Source: Blastocatellia bacterium (GTDB taxonomy: Bacteria > Acidobacteriota > Blastocatellia > Chloracidobacteriales > Chloracidobacteriaceae). From it: DNA of 64,000 nt. The stretch's first letter is position 1. Every line of letters begins with the position of its first letter. Of the stretch, positions 35,384 to 43,801 are shown one piece after another. A model generated the notes under the pieces. That model worked only from the letters and a program-made list of their open reading frames with translations. It was not told where the DNA came from and did not search any database. The stretch lies in the NCBI GenBank assembly GCA_019695185.1, contig JAIBAN010000031.1, positions 1-64,000 on the forward strand, in the 5' to 3' direction. The position numbers and the translations under genes were made by a program.

Positions 35384-38300
35384 TTAGAATGTCAGTTTCA
35401 GTGCAAATTGAATCCGGCGCGGGCCACCCGAAGCCAGCGGGTTCCCCCGGTCTGCGGTGTCGCCCAGGCTGCCGAAAGAGCTGCCGAAGAGGTCGCCACG
35501 CGGTTGGGCAAACTGCGGATGATTTGCGATATTGAAGAACTCAGTGCGGAACTGCAAGCGCATCCGTTCGGTCAGTTGGGTGTTTTTCGTCACCGAAAAA
35601 TCAACAATGCTGAATCCCGGAGCCGTCAGCAGGTTTCGCCCGGCATTGCCAAACGTCCCGAATTTCGGCTCGGCAAACACCCGGTTCAGGATGGATTTGT
35701 CAAGCGGCTGGCCGGGCCGGAATTTAATCAGGCTCAGGTCACCGATGACGTTGGGCCGGTCGTTGAATTCCAGAAAGCCCGACACATCGTCACCGTAGAA
35801 AATATCCACCGGGCGACCGGTCTGGAAATTCATAATGGTGTTGACTGCCCAGCCCGTGCCCAGCACTTTGGGCAGGAACTTCAGGTTTGGAATTTCATAG
35901 GAAATGCTGCCGGTCAAGCGATGGCGCACGTCAAAATCCGAACGGGCGCGCTCGGCGGCGAGGTTGCGCGAGTTTTGCGGGTTCACCGGACGATTACTGG
36001 AGGCCGCATCAAGTGACTTGCCAAACGTGTAACCGACCAGCGTTGAAAATCCACGGGTGTTGCGTTGCGTAAAAGTCACCTGCAAGGAATTATAGTTGGA
36101 ATTCCCCGCCGAGGTCAGGAAGTTTACATATTGATAGAGCGGGTCACCGGCCTTATTGACAAACTTGTTGTCAAACGGGCGGATTTCGTTTTTCGGGTCA
36201 AAGACCTGGTTGATGTCCTGTAACTGATAGAGCTTCGTACCGTGGCTGCCGACGTAACCGACTTCGAGCACGCCGTTTTTCCACAATTGCTGTTGCACGT
36301 TCAAACTGTAGTTTTGCGAATAGGGCGTGCGGATGTTTTCGTCAATGCCCAGCACATCCAGGAAACTGGTTGGAATCGCAAAGCTCGTGAAGAGCGGGGT
36401 CCCGGACTGCCATTTGATGGCCGAACCGCGCGGGCGAATCACATAGCTTTTGACATTGCCGGTTGGGTTGAAATTCAGCCCCAGTGTCGGGGTGATGGCG
36501 TTGAGGTTGCCGTTTTGGCCAATGAAGGCGGAAAGTGCCGGCGGGTCGTAAAACAGCCCCCAACTGGCCCGAATGACCGTCCGCCCTTTGCCGTTGACAT
36601 CCCAAGCCAGTCCGACGCGCGGAGCAAAGTTGTTGTTGTCGCGGTTGTAGGGTTTTTCCACCCCGGTGCCTACCTGGACCAGTCCCCGGTCCGGATAGAA
36701 ATTGGCGAGCAGATTGTTGGCTTCGTTGATAACGCCGAAAAACTCGTAGCGCACCCCGTAATTCAACGTCACATGCGGATGGATTTTGAATTCATCCTGA
36801 ACAAACAGGCCGAATGATTTTTGTGAAACTTCGCGCAGAGTGCTGCCGGTCAAAACCGCTCCCCGGTCCACTTTTCCGGCCAGGAAGTCCGCCAGACTGC
36901 GGAACCGGAACTCGCCCCGCGCCGCCTGGTCACGGGTGTTGACCGCCCGGTCAAACCGGTATTCACCGCCGAATTTGAGATTGTGGCGGCCTTTGGTCCA
37001 TGACACGTTGTCAATGAACGAATAGGTTTCGCTGGGGTCGGACGTGAGATTGGTCGAACGTCCGCCCAGAATGTCAAATCCCGTGATGCGGATGCGCGGA
37101 AACCCAAACCGGGTCGGGTCGGTGACGCCCGTATTGAGGCCGAAATCAGCCGGATTGACATCCCGGTCAATCGGGGCAATTACCTGAAACAGGCGCGTGT
37201 AGCCAAAGCGGAACTCGTTGACCAGCGTCGGTTTGAGTACAGTCGTGTAGCTGACACCCGCCAACTGCGAACGCTGGTTGTTGCCCGACACATATTCCGG
37301 ACGAAGGTAAAAGTTGTCCAACTCGGTCTGGTTCGTGTTGCCCAGAATGTAGCGCCCGTTAAGCGTGTTACGGCTGTTGATGGTGTAATCCAGCTTGATG
37401 ATGTAGTTGTCAATATCACTAAAGGTCGGAATGTTGACCGTGGCCTGATTCCGACTGTTGCCCGCCGGAAAGAGTGAAAGAATTTTGGCGCTCAGGGGAT
37501 TGATGCCACCCTGTTTCGGCGCAGCGGCGGAAATTGCGGCGGCACCGGGCGAATTGACCATGTAGCTTTCGCTCTGGCGCACCCGCTGCCCTTCATAGTT
37601 GCCAAAGAAAAACAGCTTGTCTTTGACAATTGGGCCTCCGAACGTAAACCCGAACTGGTTCATCCGCAAGGGGTTTTTCGGCTGATTGGCCGTGTTGAAA
37701 AAGGCGCGGGCATCAAGCTTGTCGTTGCGGAAAAATTCATAGAGCGAGCCATGAAATTCATTTGTCCCGGATTTGAGTGCAACGTTGACCACGCCCCCGG
37801 CCTTGTTGCCGTATTGTGCGCCCGGATTACTGGAGGTTGTGAATTCCTGCACCGCATCCACCGGCAGAAAACCGCCGGTTTTGATGTTGACGCCTTCCTG
37901 TCCCTGCGCCACCGTACCTGAGTAATTATCGTTGTTGCTGATTCCGTCAATCTGGTAATTGTTTGAGGTGTTGCGCTGGCCGTTGACATTGGTCGTGCCA
38001 AAGCCGCCGCCCGGACGCCGCTGAAACCCCGGACGCAAACTGAGCAAATCCTGGAAATCACGGCCATTCAGCGGCAGTTCGAGCAGTTGTTTATTGTCGA
38101 GCGTGCCACCGTTCTCGGTGGTGGTTGTGTTGACCAGCGGCGTGCCGCCCTGCACGGTGACAATTTCACCCACGGCACCCGGCTCCAGGGTCAGATTGGC
38201 CTGGGTGTCACGGGCAATATTGATTTCAACCGTCAAGGTGCCCCGCTTGAACCCCTGGGCTTCAGTTTCAATTTTGTAGGTTCCGGGCGGCAGTTCGACA

Positions 38301-38548
38301 ATTGTGAAATCGCCTGATTCATTTGTTGTAATGGTCCGCACCAGATTGGTTTGCAAATTTGTGGCGGTGATGGTGACACCTCCCAACACCGCGCCTTGTG
38401 TGTCGGTAATGGTACCAACCAGGCGGCCACGGGCGGTTTGCGCTCCGCTTGTAACAGTCATTACAAAACCCAGCAGCAACGCCAGGGCGGCCTGTGTGCC
38501 CCAGGTGGTCATGCGTTTGATGGCTGCAAAAGTAGCAAGGTAAAACAT
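35384..38548 (-). CDS. TonB-dependent receptor with carboxypeptidase-regulatory-like domain
   Basis: An outer-membrane receptor, 1054 residues. The ATG at 38546-38548 follows GGGGAG; the longer frame to 38695 reads through a heptamer array and is rejected. After the signal peptide (TQAALALLLGFVMTVTSGAQ) comes a CarboxypepD_reg-like domain (GTITDTQGAVLGGVTITATN), a plug domain (LPLNGRDFQDLLSLRPG, DGISNND) and a large barrel ending in the outer-membrane signal FALKLTF. This architecture is abundant in Acidobacteriota. Located between an RpiR regulator and a YfcC/cyanophycinase pair, it may import peptides such as cyanophycin fragments (inference). Confidence 0.92.
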   Translation of the reverse strand: MFYLATFAAIKRMTTWGTQAALALLLGFVMTVTSGAQTARGRLVGTITDTQGAVLGGVTITATNLQTNLVRTITTNESGDFTIVELPPGTYKIETEAQGFKRGTLTVEINIARDTQANLTLEPGAVGEIVTVQGGTPLVNTTTTENGGTLDNKQLLELPLNGRDFQDLLSLRPGFQRRPGGGFGTTNVNGQRNTSNNYQIDGISNNDNYSGTVAQGQEGVNIKTGGFLPVDAVQEFTTSSNPGAQYGNKAGGVVNVALKSGTNEFHGSLYEFFRNDKLDARAFFNTANQPKNPLRMNQFGFTFGGPIVKDKLFFFGNYEGQRVRQSESYMVNSPGAAAISAAAPKQGGINPLSAKILSLFPAGNSRNQATVNIPTFSDIDNYIIKLDYTINSRNTLNGRYILGNTNQTELDNFYLRPEYVSGNNQRSQLAGVSYTTVLKPTLVNEFRFGYTRLFQVIAPIDRDVNPADFGLNTGVTDPTRFGFPRIRITGFDILGGRSTNLTSDPSETYSFIDNVSWTKGRHNLKFGGEYRFDRAVNTRDQAARGEFRFRSLADFLAGKVDRGAVLTGSTLREVSQKSFGLFVQDEFKIHPHVTLNYGVRYEFFGVINEANNLLANFYPDRGLVQVGTGVEKPYNRDNNNFAPRVGLAWDVNGKGRTVIRASWGLFYDPPALSAFIGQNGNLNAITPTLGLNFNPTGNVKSYVIRPRGSAIKWQSGTPLFTSFAIPTSFLDVLGIDENIRTPYSQNYSLNVQQQLWKNGVLEVGYVGSHGTKLYQLQDINQVFDPKNEIRPFDNKFVNKAGDPLYQYVNFLTSAGNSNYNSLQVTFTQRNTRGFSTLVGYTFGKSLDAASSNRPVNPQNSRNLAAERARSDFDVRHRLTGSISYEIPNLKFLPKVLGTGWAVNTIMNFQTGRPVDIFYGDDVSGFLEFNDRPNVIGDLSLIKFRPGQPLDKSILNRVFAEPKFGTFGNAGRNLLTAPGFSIVDFSVTKNTQLTERMRLQFRTEFFNIANHPQFAQPRGDLFGSSFGSLGDTADRGNPLASGGPRRIQFALKLTF

Positions 38549-38579
38549 ACGGTTTGGTCTCCCCAAAGCTTTCAGGTAA

Positions 38580-38614
38580 TTGAGAATTGAGAATTGAGAA
38601 TTGAGAATTGAGAA
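38580..38614. repeat. Single TTGAGAA heptamer array
   Basis: Five exact TTGAGAA units, 32 bp upstream of the TonB receptor start. In the sense of that gene the array reads TTCTCAA, the same arm type that precedes other start codons in the window. No opposing arm is found before the YfcC stop. Confidence 0.88.
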
Positions 38615-38730
38615 TGAGGGGAAAGCAATTTCCTGTTTTGAAGACAAAGAACCCCCTTCTCCTGGGCATTTTTGCCGGAGTTTCGCAACACTCAAGACTC
38701 AGGGTACATCTGGATTGGAAGGTGAGCCGG

Positions 38731-40113
38731 CTACGGCCACTTGGTCAAAACCGGCCAGACGAGCAAGGCTGCCCCCACCAGAGCCAGAATAACCTGCAAC
38801 GGCCACATGAACTTAAACCAGTCTTTCCAGGGAATTTTTGCGAGCGATAAAACGCTCATCGTGACACCCGAAGTCGGAACCACGAGCGTGGTAAAGCCTT
38901 CGCCAAATTGGAAGGCCAGCACCGACGTCTGGCGGGTTACCCCAACCAGGTCGGAAAGCGGTCCCATCAACGGCATTGTCAGGGCTGCGTGCCCGCTTCC
39001 TGATGGAACCAGCAGATTGAGCAGGGTTTGCACCAGAAACTGCATTTCAGCAGCAATCAAAGGTGAACCCGAACCAATCAACGAAGAGAGGTAGTACAAA
39101 ATTGTGTCGAGGATATGGCCGTCCTGAGCCACCACCAGAATGCTCCGCGAAAGTCCAACAACAATGGCGGCTCCGGCGATGTCTTTCACTCCGGCGATAT
39201 AGGTTTCGGCAATTTCATTGGCGGTCAGTTTGCCGAAAACACCCACCAGAATACCGGTTCCCAGAAAAATCGCGGCCATTTCCGGAATGTACCAGTGATA
39301 TTTGACCACACCGAAAATCAGCAGCGTCAGCGCTGCCAGAAAGGTCACCAACACCAACAGGTGCATGGTCTGAAATTCGGTGGCCGGTTCTGTCTGCGCC
39401 TGCTCGTGTCGCCGCAATTGGTCAATTTCATAAACCGGACTGAGGTGCGGGTTGCGTTTGACCCGCCGGGCGTACCACATCACATAACTGATGCCGACCG
39501 TCACAATCACGCAGTAACAGACCGTCCGATAGCCAATGCCCGAAAACAGCTTCAGTTCGCAAATTCCCTGGGCAATGCCGACCGTGAATGGATTGAGCAT
39601 GGCTCCGGCAAACCCCAAACCGGCACCGACAAAACACATGCTGACGCCCACAATCGAGTCGTACCCCAACGCCAGTGCCAGTGGGATAAACACCAGCACA
39701 AAGGGAATGGTTTCCTCACTCATTCCAATGATTGCTCCGCCCAGCGAAAAAACCAGCATCACAATCGGTATCAGCAATTCAGACCGGTGTTTGAGCCTTT
39801 GCACGACTTTATAAATGCTCACATCAATCGTGCCGGTTTTGGCCAGAACCGCAAAAGCCCCCCCAATAAAGAAAATAAAGCTGATGATGCCGACAGTCTG
39901 CTTGATTCCCTCCACCGGAGCCATGAGCACCTGAACGTGCTGCGGATTTTGGGGTACCGGGTGAAACGAGCCGGCCACGACAATGGTGTGCCCTTCCTTG
40001 TCTTTGGAGCGCTCAAACTCACCCGCCGGTAAAATCCAGGTGCCAATGGCCGTGACCAGCAAAACTGAGAAAATCAGTACGTAGGTATTGGGAAAACCAA
40101 AAAACCGCTTCAT
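38731..40113 (-). CDS. YfcC-family amino-acid/peptide transporter
   Basis: A 460-residue inner-membrane transporter of about 11-12 helices in the YfcC/DcuC-related group. Visible features are GTWILPAGEFER near the N-terminus, ISFIFFIGGAFAVLAKTGTI, GMSEETIPFVLVFIPLALAL, the pore-like LLNLLVPSGSGHAALTMPLM and EGFTTLVVPTSGVTMSVLSL. YfcC proteins are predicted transporters of basic amino acids or C4-type substrates. It precedes the TonB gene and follows the cyanophycinase by 18 bp, so one transcript is likely; beta-Asp-Arg dipeptide is an attractive substrate. Confidence 0.88.
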   Translation of the reverse strand: MKRFFGFPNTYVLIFSVLLVTAIGTWILPAGEFERSKDKEGHTIVVAGSFHPVPQNPQHVQVLMAPVEGIKQTVGIISFIFFIGGAFAVLAKTGTIDVSIYKVVQRLKHRSELLIPIVMLVFSLGGAIIGMSEETIPFVLVFIPLALALGYDSIVGVSMCFVGAGLGFAGAMLNPFTVGIAQGICELKLFSGIGYRTVCYCVIVTVGISYVMWYARRVKRNPHLSPVYEIDQLRRHEQAQTEPATEFQTMHLLVLVTFLAALTLLIFGVVKYHWYIPEMAAIFLGTGILVGVFGKLTANEIAETYIAGVKDIAGAAIVVGLSRSILVVAQDGHILDTILYYLSSLIGSGSPLIAAEMQFLVQTLLNLLVPSGSGHAALTMPLMGPLSDLVGVTRQTSVLAFQFGEGFTTLVVPTSGVTMSVLSLAKIPWKDWFKFMWPLQVILALVGAALLVWPVLTKWP

Positions 40114-40131
40114 GGTCGTCTTGTCCTCCGG

Positions 40132-40959
40132 TCATTTCTTTGGAATAGGCTTGCGCTTCAGCAAATCAAACGCAGTGCCTGATTTGACCAGAAAGACCCG
40201 GAGGCTGTCACGTTGCGGCGTGGCTTCCACTATCATGACTTGCGTGGCCCCGACGACTTCGGCAAACCGATTGTCTGTCACCAGCAAAGCCGTATCTTCA
40301 TCAATCCCAATCCCCAAATGGTCCGGATGCCTGGCCACCAGCCCAAACAGCCGGTTTTCCCGCTGCCGTTTGATAAAATGCTGGTCAAGAATGACTCTCG
40401 GCAATAATCCCAAACCGGGCCGGGTCACCACTTTTTCACCATCAATCACGGTGAAATCACCCTCACCCGTAATCATCACCGGAGACATCACGGCAGTTCC
40501 AGCGCTTGTTCCGCCAAAAACCACTCCCGCCCGGTATCGCTCCTGTAACATCTGAAGCAAAGCCGAATCGGCCAGCACATCCATAATCCGCGCCTGGTCG
40601 CCCCCGGTAAAAAACACACCCGTTGCCTGCTGCACTTGTGTTACAAAGCGGCTTTTATCAACGGAATTGCCCATCTGAGCCGCCACCGGGGCGACTTCGA
40701 TGGAAGCCGGATGAAAAGCAGCCAAATCCTTGGACAAGGCTGCCGCGCTTTCCTGCGGTTCACCGCTGGCCCAGGGGATGACCAGCAGGCGGGCCTTGGC
40801 ACCGCCAGCCCATTCAACAAAACGGGTCATGGCGGCGGCATCCCGTTCTCCGCCACCGACCAGCACCAATCGGGTGCGGGTGGCTGCCCCGACATCCGGC
40901 AGGCAAAAAAGCACCATCAAACAGGTGCAAATGATGGCAAACGTCCGCTGATGTCGCAT
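40132..40959 (-). CDS. cphB: Secreted cyanophycinase-like S51 peptidase
   Basis: A serine exopeptidase of the cyanophycinase group, about 275 residues. The start at 40957-40959 opens a signal peptide (TFAIICTCLMVLFCLPDVGA); an ATG 18 bp upstream is possible. Characteristic segments are FFTGGDQARIMD, the nucleophile elbow GGTSAGTAVMS, ILDQHFIKRQRENRLF and GIGIDEDTALLV, which together separate cyanophycinase from plain dipeptidase E. The enzyme should cleave cyanophycin to beta-Asp-Arg outside the cytoplasm. It is divergent from an isoaspartyl peptidase across a 193-bp AT-rich region. Confidence 0.88.
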   Translation of the reverse strand: MRHQRTFAIICTCLMVLFCLPDVGAATRTRLVLVGGGERDAAAMTRFVEWAGGAKARLLVIPWASGEPQESAAALSKDLAAFHPASIEVAPVAAQMGNSVDKSRFVTQVQQATGVFFTGGDQARIMDVLADSALLQMLQERYRAGVVFGGTSAGTAVMSPVMITGEGDFTVIDGEKVVTRPGLGLLPRVILDQHFIKRQRENRLFGLVARHPDHLGIGIDEDTALLVTDNRFAEVVGATQVMIVEATPQRDSLRVFLVKSGTAFDLLKRKPIPKK

Positions 40960-41073
40960 AAGGCACACATCCCACAAGTGCTGGAGACTGTCCAGTTATT
41001 CAGATTTTTGAAATTTTGGATTCAGGGAAGGAAACAAAATCTTGAATTACTTATTACGTCAAGTTAATATAAC

Positions 41074-41087
41074 GTAACAATTGTTAC
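41074..41087. promoter_or_regulatory. Perfect 14-bp palindrome in divergent promoter region
   Basis: GTAACAATTGTTAC is its own reverse complement. It lies between the divergent cyanophycinase and isoaspartyl peptidase genes in an AT-rich stretch that also holds ATAACGTAAC. It is a likely operator, perhaps for the RpiR regulator of this locus. Confidence 0.6.
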
Positions 41088-41152
41088 AAGTATAAAATCT
41101 TTTGAACCAGTGTCAAGAGTTTTCTTGAGAAGCCATCGGAGGAATGAAATTT

Positions 41153-42028
41153 ATGAAACCAGTTCTGATTGTGCATGGAGGATGCGGCACCCCTCCACCG
41201 GGAGAGGAAACGCCCCGTATGGAAGCCTGTGAGCGGGCTGCGGATGCGGGTTGGGAAGTGTTACGGCGGGGAGGGAGCGCCCTGGCTGCGGTTGAAGCCG
41301 CCGTCTGTCAATTGGAAGACGAGCCTTTGCTCAATGCCGGAACCGGCAGCTACCTCCAGGCAGACGGGGTCGCCCGCATGGATGCAAGCCTGATGACCGG
41401 CGATGGACGCGCCGGGTCAGTGACCCAGGTGCCTGGGCTGAAAAACCCCATCCAGCTTGCCCGCTACGTGCTGGAACAGGATGCCCACGTTATGTTGTGT
41501 GGGCCGGAAGCCCTTCAATTGGGCCTTCGCCTGGGATTGGAACAGGCGGTGGTTGCGACACCGGGCAAGATTGATTACTGGCAAAAACATTTGACCGAAC
41601 ACAATCTGCGGCTGGATTACGCCAAAATGGCCGAAGAGTGGAAAAACGAGAATCCCCGGCTGGGCACGGTGGGTTGTGTGGCCCTGGATAATGAAGGCCG
41701 TTTGGCGGCGGGGACTTCAACCGGCGGGACCGGGCAATGCTATCCGGGACGAATTGGCGATACGCCGATTATTGGAGCCGGAACCTATTGCACATCCTTG
41801 GTGGGCTGCTCCATGACCGGCGTTGGCGAACGGATTATGGTCTTGCTTTCGGCCAAAAGGCTGGCTGATTTGGTCAGCGACGGCAAAACACTCACCGAAG
41901 CCGGTCACATCGTCATGCGCGAAATCGAAGGCTTGCGCAGCTTTGGTGGTTTGATTGCCATTGACGCCAACGGCAATGTTCTGGAGTTGTACAACACATC
42001 CTACATGTCAGCCGCTCGCCGAAGCTAA
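41153..42028 (+). CDS. iaaA: Isoaspartyl peptidase/L-asparaginase (Ntn-hydrolase)
   Basis: A plant-type asparaginase, 291 residues, that self-cleaves to alpha and beta subunits. The motif NPRLGTVGCVALD carries the Thr nucleophile (start of the beta chain), followed by AAGTSTGGTGQCYPGRIGD and SMTGVGERIM. Upstream are VHGGCGT and LNAGTGSYL. The ATG at 41153 is preferred: GGAGG is 10 bp upstream, while the ATG at 41144 is only 1-2 bp from it. The enzyme hydrolyses beta-aspartyl dipeptides such as beta-Asp-Arg, which fits the divergent cyanophycinase. Confidence 0.9.
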   Translation: MKPVLIVHGGCGTPPPGEETPRMEACERAADAGWEVLRRGGSALAAVEAAVCQLEDEPLLNAGTGSYLQADGVARMDASLMTGDGRAGSVTQVPGLKNPIQLARYVLEQDAHVMLCGPEALQLGLRLGLEQAVVATPGKIDYWQKHLTEHNLRLDYAKMAEEWKNENPRLGTVGCVALDNEGRLAAGTSTGGTGQCYPGRIGDTPIIGAGTYCTSLVGCSMTGVGERIMVLLSAKRLADLVSDGKTLTEAGHIVMREIEGLRSFGGLIAIDANGNVLELYNTSYMSAARRS

Positions 42029-42035
42029 AAAAACA

Positions 42036-42179
42036 GTCTAGGGAGTCTAGGGAGTCTTGGGAGTCTTGGGAGTCAAAATCCTCAGAAGTCGGAGGTCGGA
42101 AGTCGAAAGTCAGAAGTCAATCGGTTTCCGACTCCCAAGACTCCCAAGACTCCCAAGACTCCCAAGACTCCCTAGACTC
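42036..42179. repeat. Inverted 9-bp arrays with a heptamer array in the loop
   Basis: Left arm: GTCTAGGGA twice and GTCTTGGGA twice (42036-42074). Right arm: GACTCCCAA four times, GACTCCCTA and GACTC (42130-42179). The TAG variants lie at the outer ends of both arms, so the arms match in detail. The loop contains five RAAGTCR-type heptamers (42085-42119). It follows the isoaspartyl peptidase stop by 8 bp. Confidence 0.93.
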
Positions 42180-42327
42180 TCAGGTTCCCTGACTTGACTC
42201 CACTGGCAAAATCTGAAAAAAGGCATCACCTGATTGCCACGGGCGGGCTCTTCCGGTCAGGAAGCATCCTCATCGAGTTGGTCGCATCCAAGGTGGCAAA
42301 TCGCACAGTAAGAAAGGTGATGTGTTT

Positions 42328-42828
42328 ATGTTTCGCAAGTTTTTGTGGGTGGCCATGACGGGTGTACTGGTTTTGGCCGTCACTCAAATGGAGGTGGCTG
42401 AAGCGTCCAACCGTCCGCGCCACAAGTCCAAAACGGTCAAACAACGTACCAAATCCGAAAAGAACTCGACATCGGTTGAAATTGAATACTGGAATTCGAT
42501 CAAAAGCAGCCAAAACCCAAAAGATTTCGAAGCCTATCTGGCTGATTTTCCCAAAGGACATTTCCGGCGGTTGGCTGAAAACAAACTTGATGAACTGGCA
42601 CCTCCGGCACCTCCGGTGGTTACCCCTCCGCCTTCGGCCCGAAATGAGGAGCTTGATTCCTGGAACACCATCAAAAACAGCACTGACCCGGAAAGTTTTC
42701 GGGCCTTCCTGCAAAAATACCCCAATGGCATGTGCGCGCTTTTAGCCAAAAGCCGTTTGAAAAAATTGACGGAAAAACCAGGTTCAACCCCGGTCATTCG
42801 CAGCCTGCCAGCCGGACAGACGCACTGA
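42328..42828 (+). CDS. Small exported protein with two WxxI...FxxYLxxFPxG repeats
   Basis: A 166-residue protein. The ATG at 42328 has AAAGGTGA upstream (a GTG at 42322 is possible) and opens a signal peptide (KFLWVAMTGVLVLAVTQMEV). A basic linker is followed by two related 40-residue units: YWNSIKSSQNPKDFEAYLAD then FPKGHFRRLAENKL; and SWNTIKNSTDPESFRAFLQK then YPNGMCALLAKSRL, joined by a Pro-rich linker. Such units occur in Acidobacteriota and proteobacterial caspase-like or signalling proteins. Function is unknown. The stop TGA lies 2 bp before a TTGAGAA array. Confidence 0.75.
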   Translation: MFRKFLWVAMTGVLVLAVTQMEVAEASNRPRHKSKTVKQRTKSEKNSTSVEIEYWNSIKSSQNPKDFEAYLADFPKGHFRRLAENKLDELAPPAPPVVTPPPSARNEELDSWNTIKNSTDPESFRAFLQKYPNGMCALLAKSRLKKLTEKPGSTPVIRSLPAGQTH

Positions 42829-42830
42829 AA

Positions 42831-42986
42831 TTGAGAATTGAGAATTGAGAATTGAGAATTGAAGTGCTTCCTGTTTCCACCAACTAGACTTATAACCTAA
42901 GTCCAGGCTCCAATCCGTTTTCCTCAATTCTCAATTCTCAATTCTCAATTCTCAATTCTCAATTCTCAATTCTCAATTCTCAATTC
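42831..42986. repeat. Inverted TTGAGAA arrays
   Basis: Four TTGAGAA units at 42831-42858 (plus a partial unit) and nine exact inverted TCAATTC units at 42924-42986. The arms are in the usual chirality but unequal in length. The left arm starts 3 bp after a stop codon. Confidence 0.93.
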
Positions 42987-43239
42987 CCTCACTGCCACCA
43001 ACCGTGTCACCCAACTGACACACCCGCACAGCAATTCCCCTGAGTTTCATCCTTCTCTGGATTTTCCTCGCAGCCCTCATTCAGACTTTTCCCAATAACA
43101 GCAGCCTGATTCAGTGCCGGATGAGTCCTGGTTCAACCAAACCTGGGTCTGGCACGGCGTTTGTTGTCTTTTCTCAAGACCTTTTGTTCCACAACCAATC
43201 CCGCGAAAAGAAAACCGATTGATTCGAGGTACTCATATT
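42987..43239. other. Gap before CheY-like gene, no gene seen
   Basis: No conserved frame or structure beyond the repeat element is visible. It presumably contains the promoter for the response regulator at 43240. Confidence 0.5.
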
Positions 43240-43659
43240 ATGACGACAGCCTCTCGTCGCAAGATTTTGTGTGTTGATGACGAACCGTCCATGCTTGAAA
43301 TGATGCAAACCATCATTGAAGTGAGTGGATATGCTTATGCGGCGGCTGCCAACGGACCCGATGCACTGCAAAAGATTTTGGACGAACGCCCTGACTTGGT
43401 GATTTTGGATTATATGATGCCCGGCATGTCAGGGGCAGAGGTGTTTCGCACCCTGCGCAATGACCCGCAGTATTCCAGGGTTCGGGAGACGCCGGTCCTC
43501 CTACTGACCGCCAAAAGCGACAATGCCGAAGAACAGCGTCAACTGCTGAACGAAGGCATTGTCGGTTATCTGCCCAAACCCTTTCAGTTCCTCTATTTGT
43601 TAACAATTGTTGACGATGTGCTGAAAACCGCTAAAGTACCAGACCAGATGGCTTCGTAA
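43240..43659 (+). CDS. Single-domain CheY-like response regulator
   Basis: A 139-residue stand-alone receiver. CVDDEPSMLEMM holds the acidic pair, D57 in VILDYMMPGMSG is the phosphoacceptor, LLTAKSDN has the Thr switch and LPKPFQF the conserved Lys. No output domain follows. The ATG at 43240 has GAGGT about 10 bp upstream; a longer frame starting at 43114 has no family features. The cognate kinase is not evident nearby. Confidence 0.93.
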   Translation: MTTASRRKILCVDDEPSMLEMMQTIIEVSGYAYAAAANGPDALQKILDERPDLVILDYMMPGMSGAEVFRTLRNDPQYSRVRETPVLLLTAKSDNAEEQRQLLNEGIVGYLPKPFQFLYLLTIVDDVLKTAKVPDQMAS

Positions 43660-43678
43660 GGCGTCTTATCCCAAAATC

Positions 43679-43770
43679 CAGGGTTTTAGGGTTCAGGGTT
43701 CAGGGTTTTTGAAGATGGATTCTGTCAGATTTCACTTTGAACCCCTAGACCCTAGACCCTAGACCCTAGA
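43679..43770. repeat. Inverted GGGTTCA/CCCTAGA arrays
   Basis: Left: GGGTTCA-type units at 43679-43710. Right: CCCTAGA four times at 43743-43770, then CTCTGAACCC. The arms are related but more diverged than in other elements. It lies between the CheY-like gene and the cytochrome-barrel gene. Confidence 0.8.
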
Positions 43771-43801
43771 CTCTGAACCCTTCTTACAAAGCGGAAACAA
43801 T

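Noticed and set aside
38549-38695. Long N-terminus for the TonB receptor (likewise nadC to 58471 and the SucC-like gene to 60544)
   Set aside because: The extra residues are translated heptamer arrays and precede a proper start with family N-terminus.
43602-43620. Second copy of the GTAACAATTGTTAC-like palindrome
   Set aside because: TTAACAATTGTTGAC lies inside the CheY-like coding region and is probably chance.
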